Shown: positions 1 to 10,113, counted from the stretch's first letter. The stretch is DNA of 64,000 nucleotides from Chlamydiae bacterium Ga0074140 (GCA_001464115.1 LNES01000003.1:186001-250000), one strand, 5' to 3'. A program made the numbers and translations. Notes: a model not told the origin generated them from the sequence alone.

Positions 1-384
1 GAAGTAGGTGCGCCCATACTGGTGGACAATTTCGTGGTGAGGTTCTCCATTTCCGTCGAGGAGATAGCATGTACCCCATCCAGAACCTGACATCCAAGGA
101 CCATACTGGACTCCCAAATCGTTGAGAGCTTCTGTCGTAAGTCTCCAGCCGTTAACTGCAGAAAAGCGACAAGGTGAAATGCCATAAGGAGCGAGCTTCG
201 CTTTTGTAACTGCAAATTTTTCCGGCCTTTCGTCTAGGTTGATCATGTAGATGAAATCGATGTTGCGCATTGAATGAGAGCCAGATTTGTCCCCCACCTT
301 CTTGAAGTAGTCTTCAAGCTCAGCGCAAGGTAGATCGACACATGTAAGAAGAAACAAGAAGCAGAAAGGGAATATCCTTTTCAT
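1..384 (-). CDS. Glycosyltransferase family 25 (LPS glycosyltransferase-like), N-terminal part, truncated by window edge
   Basis: Translated by eye from the reverse strand: MKRIFPFCFLFLLTCVDLPCAELEDYFKKVGDKSGSHSMRNIDFIYMINLDERPEKFAVTKAKLAPYGISPCRFSAVNGW...; same layout as the GT25 ORFs at 6529 and 8871 (signal peptide + IDFIYLINLDxRPEK). Absent from the ORF track because it runs off the edge. Confidence 0.85.
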   Translation of the reverse strand, partial: MKRIFPFCFLFLLTCVDLPCAELEDYFKKVGDKSGSHSMRNIDFIYMINLDERPEKFAVTKAKLAPYGISPCRFSAVNGWRLTTEALNDLGVQYGPWMSGSGWGTCYLLDGNGEPHHEIVHQYGRTYF

Positions 385-485
385 GGCTTTCAAATTATAG
401 AGATCTTCCAAAAATTGAAAAGCTTAATTCTCTTTAGCTTTTGCAGCACTTGCAAACGAGATTTGGTTTGGGTATCTTTTCGTGA

Positions 486-1517
486 ATGCTGAGATTTCTT
501 CTTTCTGTTTTTGTCTTGGTGTGTCCATACGCTTTTGCAGAGCCCCTCGATCTCAACAAACTCGCAGAAGGGCAGAAGATCGTCGTCGCAACGAAGCAAA
601 TTCTCCTTGAGGAGTATCCTGCAGCATTCAATCCATCTCTCATTAAGTTAAACCAGGGCTTTCTTCTCACATTCCGTTACTGTCCAGACTCTTTCAGCCA
701 GTTTTGGATCAACTACATTGGCGTTGTTCTTTTAGATGAAAATTTTGAGCAGATCTCTGCACCGCAAATTCTGGCAACGAGACCCAAGAGAAGTAAAACT
801 CCCTCGCAAGCGGAAGATGCGCGCCTCTTTCTCTACAGAGACAAACTTTTTCTCATCTACAATGACAACGTCGACGTCACGGGATCTTCTCTTTGCGACA
901 GAAGGGACATCTTTATTGCAGAGCTTTCCGAAAATAATGGTCGATTTACACTTTCTCCACCTCTTAAGCTTGTTTTTGAAGAGAAGTATGACACACGGCT
1001 TTGGCAAAAAAATTGGCTCCCCTTCGAGTGGGATAAAACACTCATGCTCACCTATACCGTAAATCCACATGAGGTGATTGTTCCCAACTTTGCGAATGGC
1101 GTCTGTTGCCATGCTTATGAAACAACGGGGGCGATTGATTGGAAGTTTGGAGAGTTAAGGGGAAGTTCTCCTCCTGTTTTAGTTGGAAGCGAATATCTCG
1201 CCTTTTTCCACTCATCGAAGAGGACCACCTCGACGATTACAGACGAGTATGAGAAGTGGCACTACTTCATGGGTGCGTATACTTTTTCTGCAGAGCCTCC
1301 TTTCAAAATTACAAAAGTCTCACCCACTCCCATCGTAGCACCGGAGTTTTACCCTCCTTCATCAGCAGAAAAGAAGGTGATTTTTCCTGGCGGTTTTGTC
1401 GTCGCAGATTCGTTGATATACGTAGCTTACGGGAAAGATGATTGCGAAATTTGGATCGCGACTCTCGACAAAGAGGCACTTATAAACTCTCTAGTTCCTG
1501 TGGGGAAAAGACCATGA
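486..1517 (+). CDS. Secreted five-bladed beta-propeller glycosidase-like protein (GH43/GH130-type fold)
   Basis: Signal peptide MLRFLLSVFVLVCPYAFA; motifs AAFNPSLIKLNQGFLLTFR and EDARLFLYRDKLFLIYND resemble the fNPsi...R and EDpRl...Y motifs of these propellers. Confidence 0.45.
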   Translation: MLRFLLSVFVLVCPYAFAEPLDLNKLAEGQKIVVATKQILLEEYPAAFNPSLIKLNQGFLLTFRYCPDSFSQFWINYIGVVLLDENFEQISAPQILATRPKRSKTPSQAEDARLFLYRDKLFLIYNDNVDVTGSSLCDRRDIFIAELSENNGRFTLSPPLKLVFEEKYDTRLWQKNWLPFEWDKTLMLTYTVNPHEVIVPNFANGVCCHAYETTGAIDWKFGELRGSSPPVLVGSEYLAFFHSSKRTTSTITDEYEKWHYFMGAYTFSAEPPFKITKVSPTPIVAPEFYPPSSAEKKVIFPGGFVVADSLIYVAYGKDDCEIWIATLDKEALINSLVPVGKRP

Positions 1518-3082
1518 TGAAACTTCTTCTTTTGTTTTCTGTTTTTTGTTCCTGCTCACTTTCATCCGGCGTTTTTAGCTGGTCGGCACCGCAAACTCTT
1601 TCGACACCAGGTGTCAATGCGTCTGACTCTCAAATCGTCATGGACCCGAGTGGGAATGCAACTGCTATTTGGCTGGAAGGGGCATCGCTAAAAGCGAGCA
1701 CAAAACCATTCGGGGGGAGCTGGAGTGCGTTAACGACACTATCCGCATCAGCTTCATCTTCTCAGCTCGGTGTCGATGAAAACGGAAATGTGATCGCACT
1801 ATGGCTAGAAGGAGGCGCTGTTCTCTCTTCTGATTTGCCCTTTGGTGGTAGTTGGAGCGCTCCTTCGACACTCTCTAGCACGGGAGCTTCCACTCCGCAG
1901 CTCGCAGTGCAAACCAATGGAAATGCTGTAGCGGTCTGGGCAAGAAGTGGATTTATCGAATCAGCAACAAAGCTTTTCGGTGGTAGTTGGAGTAGCGTGA
2001 CAATTCTCTCAGGTGCAGATGCAGATTTCCCACATGTTTCTATTGGCTCGAATGGGACAGTGGTGGCAATTTGGCATCGAGTCATCTCCTCAGCAGATGC
2101 GATTGCCTCGGCGAGCGCAACAGTTGGTGGAGCATGGGGTACAGAGACAAATCTTTTTCAACCCGTCTCTTCAATGAAGAACAACTATCCTAAGGTAGTG
2201 GTCGATCCAAGCGGCGATGCCACTGCAATCTGGTTCAGATATAGCGAAACGGCAACCGATTTTATGAATGTACTTCTCTTATCCTCGATACTTCCTGCCA
2301 ACTCCCCCGCGTGGACGATCTTTCCTACAATTCTTTCAAATTCAGCAGGGATGCGAGATCCCGCAACGCTCCCGCTTAAAATCGTTTGTGATGCGAATGG
2401 AAACATAATCGCGCAGTGGACTTTTTCATCGGATGGAAAAGCCTTTAATGTTGAATCTTCCGTAAAACAGGTGGGAAATACCAATTGGAAAATTCCTGCT
2501 CCACTTGTGATTCTCAACCCCCATGCGCACGTGGGCGATATTTCTATTAGCTCATTGGGCAATGCTCTTGTCACCCACATGTATTTTGATGGTGTTTCTG
2601 CGGTTATCCAGGCTACCGATAGCAATATTGCGGGCCTTGTTCCTCTATACTGGTCGATTCCTGTGAATATTTCTGGAGGAACGAATAATGGGTTTCCGCG
2701 CGTTGGAGTAGCTCTCGTTGGGGATGCCTTATATGGATCAGCTCTGTGGCTCCATTTCGATGGAACCAATACAGTACTTGAGACATCTTCAGGATCTCGC
2801 ACATTGATCGCCGCCCCTACGGATGTTGCAGCTGTCCAGAGCGTTACCGATTTTGGTGTGTACCAAGACTATAAAAACACCATCTCTTGGACCGCAAGTA
2901 CGGCTCCAGGAGTGCAGAGCTATGTCCTCTATCGCAACGGAATTCTCTTTGCTACCACTCTCTCGGATACCCTTCAGTTTACCGATCACAATCGTGGACC
3001 GATCGAGAGCGTAACTTATGGCGTCGCAGCCATTGATGACCGGGTTTCTCAAAGCGCTGTTGTAAACGTTGTGGTTCCCTAA
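1514..3082 (+). CDS. Secreted repeat (sialidase/propeller-like) protein with C-terminal FN3-like domain, paralogue 1
   Basis: ORF 1442..3082; start placed at ATG 1514 (MMKLLLLFSVFCSCSLSSG). Repeats of PFGGSWS..LS......VD.NGNA.A.W; C-terminal FN3-like APTDVAAVQ...NTISWTAS..PGVQSYVLYRNG. Confidence 0.75.
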   Translation: MMKLLLLFSVFCSCSLSSGVFSWSAPQTLSTPGVNASDSQIVMDPSGNATAIWLEGASLKASTKPFGGSWSALTTLSASASSSQLGVDENGNVIALWLEGGAVLSSDLPFGGSWSAPSTLSSTGASTPQLAVQTNGNAVAVWARSGFIESATKLFGGSWSSVTILSGADADFPHVSIGSNGTVVAIWHRVISSADAIASASATVGGAWGTETNLFQPVSSMKNNYPKVVVDPSGDATAIWFRYSETATDFMNVLLLSSILPANSPAWTIFPTILSNSAGMRDPATLPLKIVCDANGNIIAQWTFSSDGKAFNVESSVKQVGNTNWKIPAPLVILNPHAHVGDISISSLGNALVTHMYFDGVSAVIQATDSNIAGLVPLYWSIPVNISGGTNNGFPRVGVALVGDALYGSALWLHFDGTNTVLETSSGSRTLIAAPTDVAAVQSVTDFGVYQDYKNTISWTASTAPGVQSYVLYRNGILFATTLSDTLQFTDHNRGPIESVTYGVAAIDDRVSQSAVVNVVVP

Positions 3083-3207
3083 CCGACCGTTCAATTTTAA
3101 AAAAATTCTTGCTTCCTAATTATATTTTAGTTTTACATGGACCCTCCCTGAGGCCGCTACGGAAGGTGGCTATGTTTTTTAATGCATGTCGTGAAATGGA
3201 GGTGAAC

Positions 3208-4779
3208 GTGAAGAAACTTTTAACCTTGTTTTTTGTCTTATGCTTCTCTATCCAGTTGATCTCTGCTGATATGGTCTGGACGAGTCCTACAACTCTTTCA
3301 ACAGCAAATACAGATGCTTCGGAAGGCAGAATCGTTATCGATTCTGGTGGGAATGCAACATCTGTTTGGGTTGAAGGTGGTTTTGTGAAGGCTAGCTCAC
3401 TCCCTTTTGGAGGAAACTGGAGTTCTCTTTCGACTCTCTCCGGTTCAGGCTCTTCACTGCCAAGATTGAAGGTCGATGGGAGTGGGAATGTCACTGCTAT
3501 TTGGTTAGAAGGGGGAGTCGTAAAGTCTGCCACTCTTCCATTTGGTGGTAGTTGGAGTGCAGCAACAGCTTTATCAGACACAGGTGCTACTGCAACAAAG
3601 CTTGTTGTCGATACAACAGGTAATGCTGTTGCCGCATGGGTAAGAGGTGGGTTTGTCGAAGCAATCCAAAAGCCATTTGGTGGTAGCTGGGGCACTGTCA
3701 GCATGCTTTCAGGTGCAGATTCTGATAATCCAGACGTTGCCATCGGTGGCGATGGAACCATAGTGGCCATGTGGCATAGCATCGTCACTTCTGCTGATGC
3801 GATTCAATCCTCTACAGGAAGTGTTGGAGGAAGTTGGGGTGCAACGAAAAACGTGTTTCAAGGACTCACGGCAGCTCTTAACCACAATTTGCCAAAAGTG
3901 GCTGTGGATAATGATGGAAATGCATCAACGCTCTGGTTTCGGTCGAATGGCTCGGGTCCCTCTGCCAGAAACGTCTCTGTTTTTGCAGCGGAATTGCCAA
4001 AAAATGCAACGGCCTGGAGTCAGCCTGCGCAGATTTCGGTGACAGGAGTGCGTGATCCTACAACACTTGAGATCCGTATGGGATTCGATGAGAATGGGAA
4101 TGCCATTGCCCTTTGGCTCTCATCCTATGATGGAAGAACATTTAACGTAGAGACGACGATAAAACATGCAGGACAATCCACATGGATTCAGCCTGTGCGG
4201 CTCGCGATCGAGAATATCTATGCTTTTGATGCGGATCTTGCGATCAATTCATTTGGAAATGCTCTCGCGGGTTACATGTATTTTGATGGCTCTGCTTTGA
4301 CCATTCAATCCCTAGAGACGAATTTTTCTGGATTTCTGGAAAATTCTTGGTCAATTCCTCTTACCCCTTCGCAAGGAACGAATAATGCCTTTCCGCGGGT
4401 TGCTACATCATTCATAGGAGATACTATTAATGCGGCAGCGGTTTGGATCCAGTTCGATGGAACCAATACGACACTGCAGGCTGTATCCGGAACAAGAACT
4501 CTGTTGGCTCCTCCTTCGAATCTTGCTGTGATGCAGTCAACAAACGATTTCGGAGTCTTCCAAGATCATACAAATACGATCACATGGGATGCGAGCACAG
4601 ATCCTAACGTAGTGGCCTACAATATATATCGTAATGGCGTCCCCATTGGAGGTGTGGCTTCGGATACTCTGGAGTTTGTCGACAATAATCGAGGAGTCGG
4701 TGAAGCCGTCACATATGGCGTATCTTCAATAACCGTTGAAGCTGAGCAGAGCAGAATTGTCACGGTGAGTGTTCCGTAA
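3208..4779 (+). CDS. Secreted repeat (sialidase/propeller-like) protein with C-terminal FN3-like domain, paralogue 2
   Basis: ORF 3109..4779; likely GTG start 3208 (VKKLLTLFFVLCFSIQLISA) preceded by GGAGGT; strongly similar to the 1514 gene along its length. Confidence 0.75.
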   Translation: MKKLLTLFFVLCFSIQLISADMVWTSPTTLSTANTDASEGRIVIDSGGNATSVWVEGGFVKASSLPFGGNWSSLSTLSGSGSSLPRLKVDGSGNVTAIWLEGGVVKSATLPFGGSWSAATALSDTGATATKLVVDTTGNAVAAWVRGGFVEAIQKPFGGSWGTVSMLSGADSDNPDVAIGGDGTIVAMWHSIVTSADAIQSSTGSVGGSWGATKNVFQGLTAALNHNLPKVAVDNDGNASTLWFRSNGSGPSARNVSVFAAELPKNATAWSQPAQISVTGVRDPTTLEIRMGFDENGNAIALWLSSYDGRTFNVETTIKHAGQSTWIQPVRLAIENIYAFDADLAINSFGNALAGYMYFDGSALTIQSLETNFSGFLENSWSIPLTPSQGTNNAFPRVATSFIGDTINAAAVWIQFDGTNTTLQAVSGTRTLLAPPSNLAVMQSTNDFGVFQDHTNTITWDASTDPNVVAYNIYRNGVPIGGVASDTLEFVDNNRGVGEAVTYGVSSITVEAEQSRIVTVSVP

Positions 4780-4801
4780 GTTGGAGTTCAAATTCTTTGA
4801 T

Positions 4802-4832
4802 AATCTCTCTCCTTCGTCGGAGAGAGATTTTC
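4802..4832 (+). terminator. Stem-loop, possible attenuator/terminator between paralogues 2 and 3
   Basis: aatctctctcc-ttcgtc-ggagagagatt with short T run. Confidence 0.5.
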
Positions 4833-4896
4833 TAAAGAGGGCTCATCAAGAGGTGAGTGTGTTGTGATCCAAGAAACATTTAAAAAAGGGTAAGCG

Positions 4897-6471
4897 ATGA
4901 AAAAAATCCTAGTTTTCCTTGTCACGATCCTTTCGTGTACAAAACTGATGTCGAACGACATCAGCTGGTCCTTTCCTCCCGAAATGCTTTCAACCACAGG
5001 TCAAAATGCAACCGACCCGCGCCTTGTCATGGACCCTAACGGGAACCTTGTCTCAGTTTGGGTGCAAAATGGTGTTGTTAAGGCAAAAACCAAGCTGCTC
5101 AATGCAGCCTGGAGTTCGGCTGTTTGTTTGTCGGGAGCGAATTCCTCTACCCCTCGTGTTGTTGTGGATTCAAACGGGAACGCAACAGCTGTTTGGAATG
5201 AAAATGGCGTGATTAGAGCTTCTTCTAAACCATTTGGCGGAGGCTGGGGTGGTTCTGTTGCAATCTCTTCTGGAGCCGCTGCTTCAAATCCGGATCTCGC
5301 AGTCAGTGTGGCTGGCGATGTCGTCGCCGTATGGGCACGCAATAGTGATGTCGAGTCCTCTACTAAACTTTTTGGTGCAAGCTGGCAGACGCGCGTTGTC
5401 ATCAATAGCACCAATGCTGCATTCCCTCGCGTAGCTATTGGAGGATCAGGTGCAAATCGAAGAGCTGTTGTAGTGTGGCACGCGACATCAGGTACAACAA
5501 GCGTTGTCTACAACTCTACCCGGCTGGTTGCCTCTGGATCGTGGAGTGCGCCACAGCCTCTTTCGGATACAACACACCATGCGTCATTCCCTCACGTTGC
5601 AATGGATGCCAATGCGATCGCAACTGCCGCCTGGTATCGGTATGACTTGGCAGGCACGATCTACTCCAACCTCGTTGTGCAAACTTCCACACGTCTTGGA
5701 AGTGGAAGTTGGACACCGCTTGTTTCTCTATCTGCTCCGGGAGCTCGCAATCCTGCGGATCTCTCTGTTTCTGTGGGAGCTGATGCGGTTGGAAATACGA
5801 TGGCCATTTGGAGCACATCTTTCGATGGTGAATTGTTTGCTATCCAATCGGCGTATAGACCTCTTAGAGGCGATTGGACTGCAGCAACCACGCTCGTTGA
5901 CTCCAATTTGTATGCATATAAAACAAATATGATTGTCAGCAGTTTAGGAGATGCTCTTGCAGGTTATATGTTCTATAATGGAGCCACACTTGTCATCCAG
6001 GCTTTAGAAGCAGATATGTCTGGCTTTTTGCCAAATACATGGACTGTTCCACGCAACCTCTCAACAGGCGTGCAGAACGGATTTCCATGTGTTGCCGCTG
6101 CATTGAAGAACGATATGCTGAATACTGCAGCAGTATGGATCAACTCTGATGGAACCTATACGATGGTTCAGGCTGTTACTGGATCACGTTCGGTGGTAGC
6201 ACCTCCAACAAGTTTGTCAGTCACGCAACAGACCAACAACTTTGGAGTATTCAAAGAGTATCAGAACACAGTCAATTGGACGGCTAGCGCGAGTCCCAAT
6301 GTGGCTGGATATCTCGTCTTCCGTAACGGAGTGCTTGTGGATCAGGTCGATGCAAGCACAACGCAAATCGTCGATCACAACATGGTACAAAGCGGTGCTG
6401 TGACCTACGGTGTTGCAACCGTCGATGATCAGCAGTCTCAAAGCCGAACCGTGACTGTAAGCTTTCCTTAA
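4897..6471 (+). CDS. Secreted repeat (sialidase/propeller-like) protein with C-terminal FN3-like domain, paralogue 3
   Basis: MKKILVFLVTILSCTKLMS signal peptide; same repeat and C-terminal domain as 1514 and 3208. Confidence 0.75.
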   Translation: MKKILVFLVTILSCTKLMSNDISWSFPPEMLSTTGQNATDPRLVMDPNGNLVSVWVQNGVVKAKTKLLNAAWSSAVCLSGANSSTPRVVVDSNGNATAVWNENGVIRASSKPFGGGWGGSVAISSGAAASNPDLAVSVAGDVVAVWARNSDVESSTKLFGASWQTRVVINSTNAAFPRVAIGGSGANRRAVVVWHATSGTTSVVYNSTRLVASGSWSAPQPLSDTTHHASFPHVAMDANAIATAAWYRYDLAGTIYSNLVVQTSTRLGSGSWTPLVSLSAPGARNPADLSVSVGADAVGNTMAIWSTSFDGELFAIQSAYRPLRGDWTAATTLVDSNLYAYKTNMIVSSLGDALAGYMFYNGATLVIQALEADMSGFLPNTWTVPRNLSTGVQNGFPCVAAALKNDMLNTAAVWINSDGTYTMVQAVTGSRSVVAPPTSLSVTQQTNNFGVFKEYQNTVNWTASASPNVAGYLVFRNGVLVDQVDASTTQIVDHNMVQSGAVTYGVATVDDQQSQSRTVTVSFP

Positions 6472-6502
6472 AGCGGAAAGAGCAAGGTTTTGGTCGGAGA
6501 GG

Positions 6503-6537
6503 AAGGGAGCAACGGAAGTTGCTCCCTTTTATTTTTT
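6503..6537 (+). terminator. Rho-independent terminator after the propeller array
   Basis: aagggagcaac-ggaa-gttgctccctt followed by ttattttttg. Confidence 0.8.
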
Positions 6538-7446
6538 GTATGTGGGAATGCCGTTGTCGGAGGGTGCTTGTGGTTGTGTAGAGACGACATCATCAAGTAC
6601 CGTGTAGAGACAAATATCTGGAGGGAGCGTGTACTCCATGTCATAAGGAAGAAAAATCTGATGAAATTTGAGAAAGCCTAGAATCTTTTCTATTCCCGAT
6701 CTCCTGAGAATCATCGAATAGGAGCCGTAGCGCGCTCCAACACGTCGAAAGTCTGGGGAGATCTCCTCTCGTTCTGCAAAGCGGAGGGGATTTGAGGGAG
6801 TGTAGTTGGGCCTTATCGCGTAGCTAAGACAGGGAACGTAATTTCCATCTTGTCCTTTGGTATCACGATCTGTGAAGAGAATATCCCATCCGTCTTTTCC
6901 AATCAGGGTATCGAGCTTATCGATGAGTTCAGAAAGGATGTGAGGATCGCGAATAATTTCAATATCATCTTCCATGACCCAAATGGTCTCATATCCAGAG
7001 TCATAGGCATCTTGCAGAATGGAGAGGTGACTGAGGACACATCCAATTGCACCTGGAGCTACCGTTTGGTAAAAATAGGTGCGACCAGGCACATGCATGG
7101 GTTCGTCCAGAGGCTTTCCATCATTCTCGGGTAAATAGCAGGTTGCCCACCTCCCGCCTGGCATCCATGGAGCATACTTCAATCCCACGTCATTGATCGT
7201 ATCGAGAGTGAGCTCCCAGCCATTGATCGCAGAGAAGCGGTAGGGCTCTATGCTGTAAGGAACAAGCTGTTCGACACATCTCGCATATTTTTCTGGTCGT
7301 TTGTCCAGGTTGATTAAGTAGATGAAGTCGATGTTTCGCATCGAGTGGGAACCGGACTTGTTTTGGATGGGACGGAGGTGATCTTCTAGGTCGGCAAAGA
7401 GGGTGCATGTGCAGCTAATCCAAAGGAGAAAAAATTTTATGGACAT
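6529..7446 (-). CDS. Glycosyltransferase family 25, with N-terminal signal peptide
   Basis: MSIKFFLLWISCTCTLFA + IDFIYLINLDKRPEKYARC...IGCVLSHLSILQDAYDSGYETIWVMEDDIEII (GT25 motifs). Confidence 0.85.
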   Translation of the reverse strand: MSIKFFLLWISCTCTLFADLEDHLRPIQNKSGSHSMRNIDFIYLINLDKRPEKYARCVEQLVPYSIEPYRFSAINGWELTLDTINDVGLKYAPWMPGGRWATCYLPENDGKPLDEPMHVPGRTYFYQTVAPGAIGCVLSHLSILQDAYDSGYETIWVMEDDIEIIRDPHILSELIDKLDTLIGKDGWDILFTDRDTKGQDGNYVPCLSYAIRPNYTPSNPLRFAEREEISPDFRRVGARYGSYSMILRRSGIEKILGFLKFHQIFLPYDMEYTLPPDICLYTVLDDVVSTQPQAPSDNGIPTYKK

Positions 7447-7484
7447 GGCATATTGTCATCAAATTTTGACAAGATGGAGTATAG

Positions 7485-8903
7485 ATGCAACGCTTTTTAC
7501 GCGCAGTTTTTCTAGTGCTGTGTTGCGTCTCGTTGAGCAATGTTCGTGCTGAGATTGAGAATCTAGATCATATTGATCTCCAAGAGAACTTCCTAGGACC
7601 TCTTTTCATCAGCTTGGGTTCGCATTGCGAACCGGCGCTCATGCTTAAAGAGTGTGGGTTGAGACAAGCTGCATTTCCTTTCGACTGGATTGTTTCATTC
7701 AATGGAGATGCCTTGATCGAGATTTTACAGGATGATTTTCTCTATTTCTTGAGCCCCTACTCATTTGTTCCCTATGGTCCTGCTGGTCACCTTCTACACA
7801 CCTATTATCAGTTGGAGTTTTTGCATGAGGGAAATTTTGGCGAAGGTCAGTTTTTTGCAAACACACAAAAACTCCAAGAAAAATATCAAAGAAGAATTGA
7901 GAGATTTCGCGTACTAAATCGCTATCGAGGACGAGTGTTTTTCATTCGAGCTGCGTACCCCCATTCAACGAGCGACCCTCATCGTTACTATAAGAATGAG
8001 CAGAATATCGAAATTTCTGAGGCTAATGCGCGTGGTCTATTTCGAGCGATCAAGGAGAAATTTCCAGACTTGAACTTCACTTTGATCATCATCAATACGC
8101 ATCAAAAAGACACGGTCGAAATCGAAAGAAAGCTGTCCGACCGTCTCTTCATGGCTCGCGCGAATCCCTCTAAAGATGCCTCATACATGCCTATTAAAAT
8201 CGCGGCATACAACCAGTTTTTTTCAAGGCTCAGTGTAGAGGGTGAGCAGGGGCACCTTACAAACCCACTATTTGTAAGTTTGGGATCGCATTGTGAGGCG
8301 GCCGTACAGCTGCGAGAAAATCAGGTCAGAAAAGGGGCTTTTCCATTCGATTGGCTAATCACGTTAAATCACGAGAAATTTATTGCTCTTCTCAATGATG
8401 ACTTTCGTTTTTTTCTAGACGAGCAAAGTGTTTTTCGGGATCCGGTGAATCCTCCCGTCCTAGAAAATCACCATTACGAGATTGAATTTCGCCATGATTG
8501 GCCCTTTTCTGATCTCAAATGGGATGAGCAGAGGTATGCGCACCAGCTCAAGACAATGCGTGAAAAATATGAGAAACGCATTGCCCGATTTCGAGAGATT
8601 CGAAATCATCCCGGGCATGTTTTTTTTATCCGTACGGCATATGATTTTGAAAATGGAGGAGGTAACTACTGGTGGAATGAAAAGTATGCTCCACCAAATG
8701 CCCGGCAAGCAAAAGAGCTCAGGGAAGCACTCGAACGCTATTTCCCGGATCTGAATTTCACTCTCATCATAATCAACTATGACGAAGATAACCTTCCGAA
8801 AATCGAAGGTGTAGAAGGTGTCGTCGAATATAAAGTTCGCAAGTCCCATAAAAATGAAGACTATCAGAAGCTACTTCGGGAAGTGCTTAACTCTGGTATC
8901 TGA
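7485..8903 (+). CDS. Secreted protein with two tandem DUF1796 (putative papain-like cysteine peptidase) domains
   Basis: Signal peptide; FISLGSHCEPALMLKECGLRQAAFPFDWIVSFNGDALIEILQDDF and FVSLGSHCEAAVQLRENQVRKGAFPFDWLITLNHEKFIALLNDDF, both followed by FPDLNFTLIIIN. Confidence 0.75.
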   Translation: MQRFLRAVFLVLCCVSLSNVRAEIENLDHIDLQENFLGPLFISLGSHCEPALMLKECGLRQAAFPFDWIVSFNGDALIEILQDDFLYFLSPYSFVPYGPAGHLLHTYYQLEFLHEGNFGEGQFFANTQKLQEKYQRRIERFRVLNRYRGRVFFIRAAYPHSTSDPHRYYKNEQNIEISEANARGLFRAIKEKFPDLNFTLIIINTHQKDTVEIERKLSDRLFMARANPSKDASYMPIKIAAYNQFFSRLSVEGEQGHLTNPLFVSLGSHCEAAVQLRENQVRKGAFPFDWLITLNHEKFIALLNDDFRFFLDEQSVFRDPVNPPVLENHHYEIEFRHDWPFSDLKWDEQRYAHQLKTMREKYEKRIARFREIRNHPGHVFFIRTAYDFENGGGNYWWNEKYAPPNARQAKELREALERYFPDLNFTLIIINYDEDNLPKIEGVEGVVEYKVRKSHKNEDYQKLLREVLNSGI

Positions 8904-9803
8904 GGTTACCTCATGGAAGGAGACGACGGTATCCTTCACAACGAAAAGTTTAATGCCAGGCACGAGAGCGATCTCTTGATCGTAGGGAAGAAAGTTGTTG
9001 TGTTCTCTGTAGAAATCGAGAATCTTTTTGATGCCGCAGCGGCGATAGATGATCGAATGGGCGCGCATGCGGCTGCCGATCTTCATGAACTTTTCGCCGA
9101 CATCCTGGTGCTCAGCAAGATGGTTGATATTCAAAAAGGGCATATCGGGTCGCCACATCATCGGAATTTGTGAGCAGAGATCTCTCTCTTTGTCGACAAC
9201 GAGAAAGTCATAGTCGGTGTAGAGAGCATCCCATCCTTCAGGACCTACTAAAGCATCTAGCTCTTCCATGAGGTCCGAAAGAAGACGAGGATCTTTGAGG
9301 ATTCTGATGTCATCTTCCATCACCCAGATCGTCTCATAGCCCGAAGTGTACGCGTCGTAGAGCACAGAGAGGTGACTGAGAGAGCAGCCGATTGTGCCAA
9401 TTACAGTCCATCCTGAAAAGACAGTTTTGCCATAGGCTTTTCCATCGAGAGGAATGTACGTTCGTTCTCCGTTCCCATGGGGGTCAAAATGCAAGACATA
9501 TTCAAAACCGCTCCACATGCCATGCTGAAATTTCAGGCCGATCTCGTTCAAAACGGAAGGAGGGATAGTCCACCCGTAAATCCCGGGAAAGCGTTGGGGG
9601 TAAATTCCATAGGGGGCGAGCTGCATGGTGCACTGGATCCAGCGCTCGGGTCTCTGATCTAAATTGATCATGTAAATGAAGTCGATGTCCTTCACGCCGA
9701 AGCCGGCTGTTTTGTTTTCTAGCTTGCGGTAGTGATCTTCAATGCCGGCATGACAAGGGATCAGGAGGGCAAAAAAAACACACGAGAAAAGGAAAAGTTT
9801 CAT
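8871..9803 (-). CDS. Glycosyltransferase family 25, with N-terminal signal peptide
   Basis: ORF 8871..9908; start placed at ATG 9803 (MKLFLFSCVFFALLIPCHAG). IDFIYMINLDQRPERW..IGCSLSHLSVLYDAYTSGYETIWVMEDDIRIL. 3' end overlaps the convergent DUF1796 gene. Confidence 0.85.
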   Translation of the reverse strand: MKLFLFSCVFFALLIPCHAGIEDHYRKLENKTAGFGVKDIDFIYMINLDQRPERWIQCTMQLAPYGIYPQRFPGIYGWTIPPSVLNEIGLKFQHGMWSGFEYVLHFDPHGNGERTYIPLDGKAYGKTVFSGWTVIGTIGCSLSHLSVLYDAYTSGYETIWVMEDDIRILKDPRLLSDLMEELDALVGPEGWDALYTDYDFLVVDKERDLCSQIPMMWRPDMPFLNINHLAEHQDVGEKFMKIGSRMRAHSIIYRRCGIKKILDFYREHNNFLPYDQEIALVPGIKLFVVKDTVVSFHEVTSDTRVKHFPK

Positions 9804-10083
9804 GAAAAAAATCTTGCAAGCGCAGAGAATTTTGTCGCAACACTTTTGAAAAGAAGGAGATGGGGGAATAGGTTCATGGATAAGGTGTGTGACGGAGCAA
9901 TAGATCACATGATATGAAGGATACTAATGGTATAAATGATGGAGGAGAATTCCAAGGCCTCTTCATCATTCATATCATGTTATTTCAGCCGCTCGGCAGT
10001 ACTATTTACACGGTCCGATGGGGAGCTGAAAAAATGCCAAGACTAGTTGGTTTTTTCATGGACGAAAATCGCCGTGATGACAT

Positions 10084-10113
10084 GTTATTCTTGCGCAAAG
10101 GCGCAAGAATAAC
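10084..10113 (+). terminator. Perfect 13-bp stem-loop with T-rich downstream sequence
   Basis: gttattcttgcgc-aaag-gcgcaagaataac then tctctttttctc. Confidence 0.5.
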
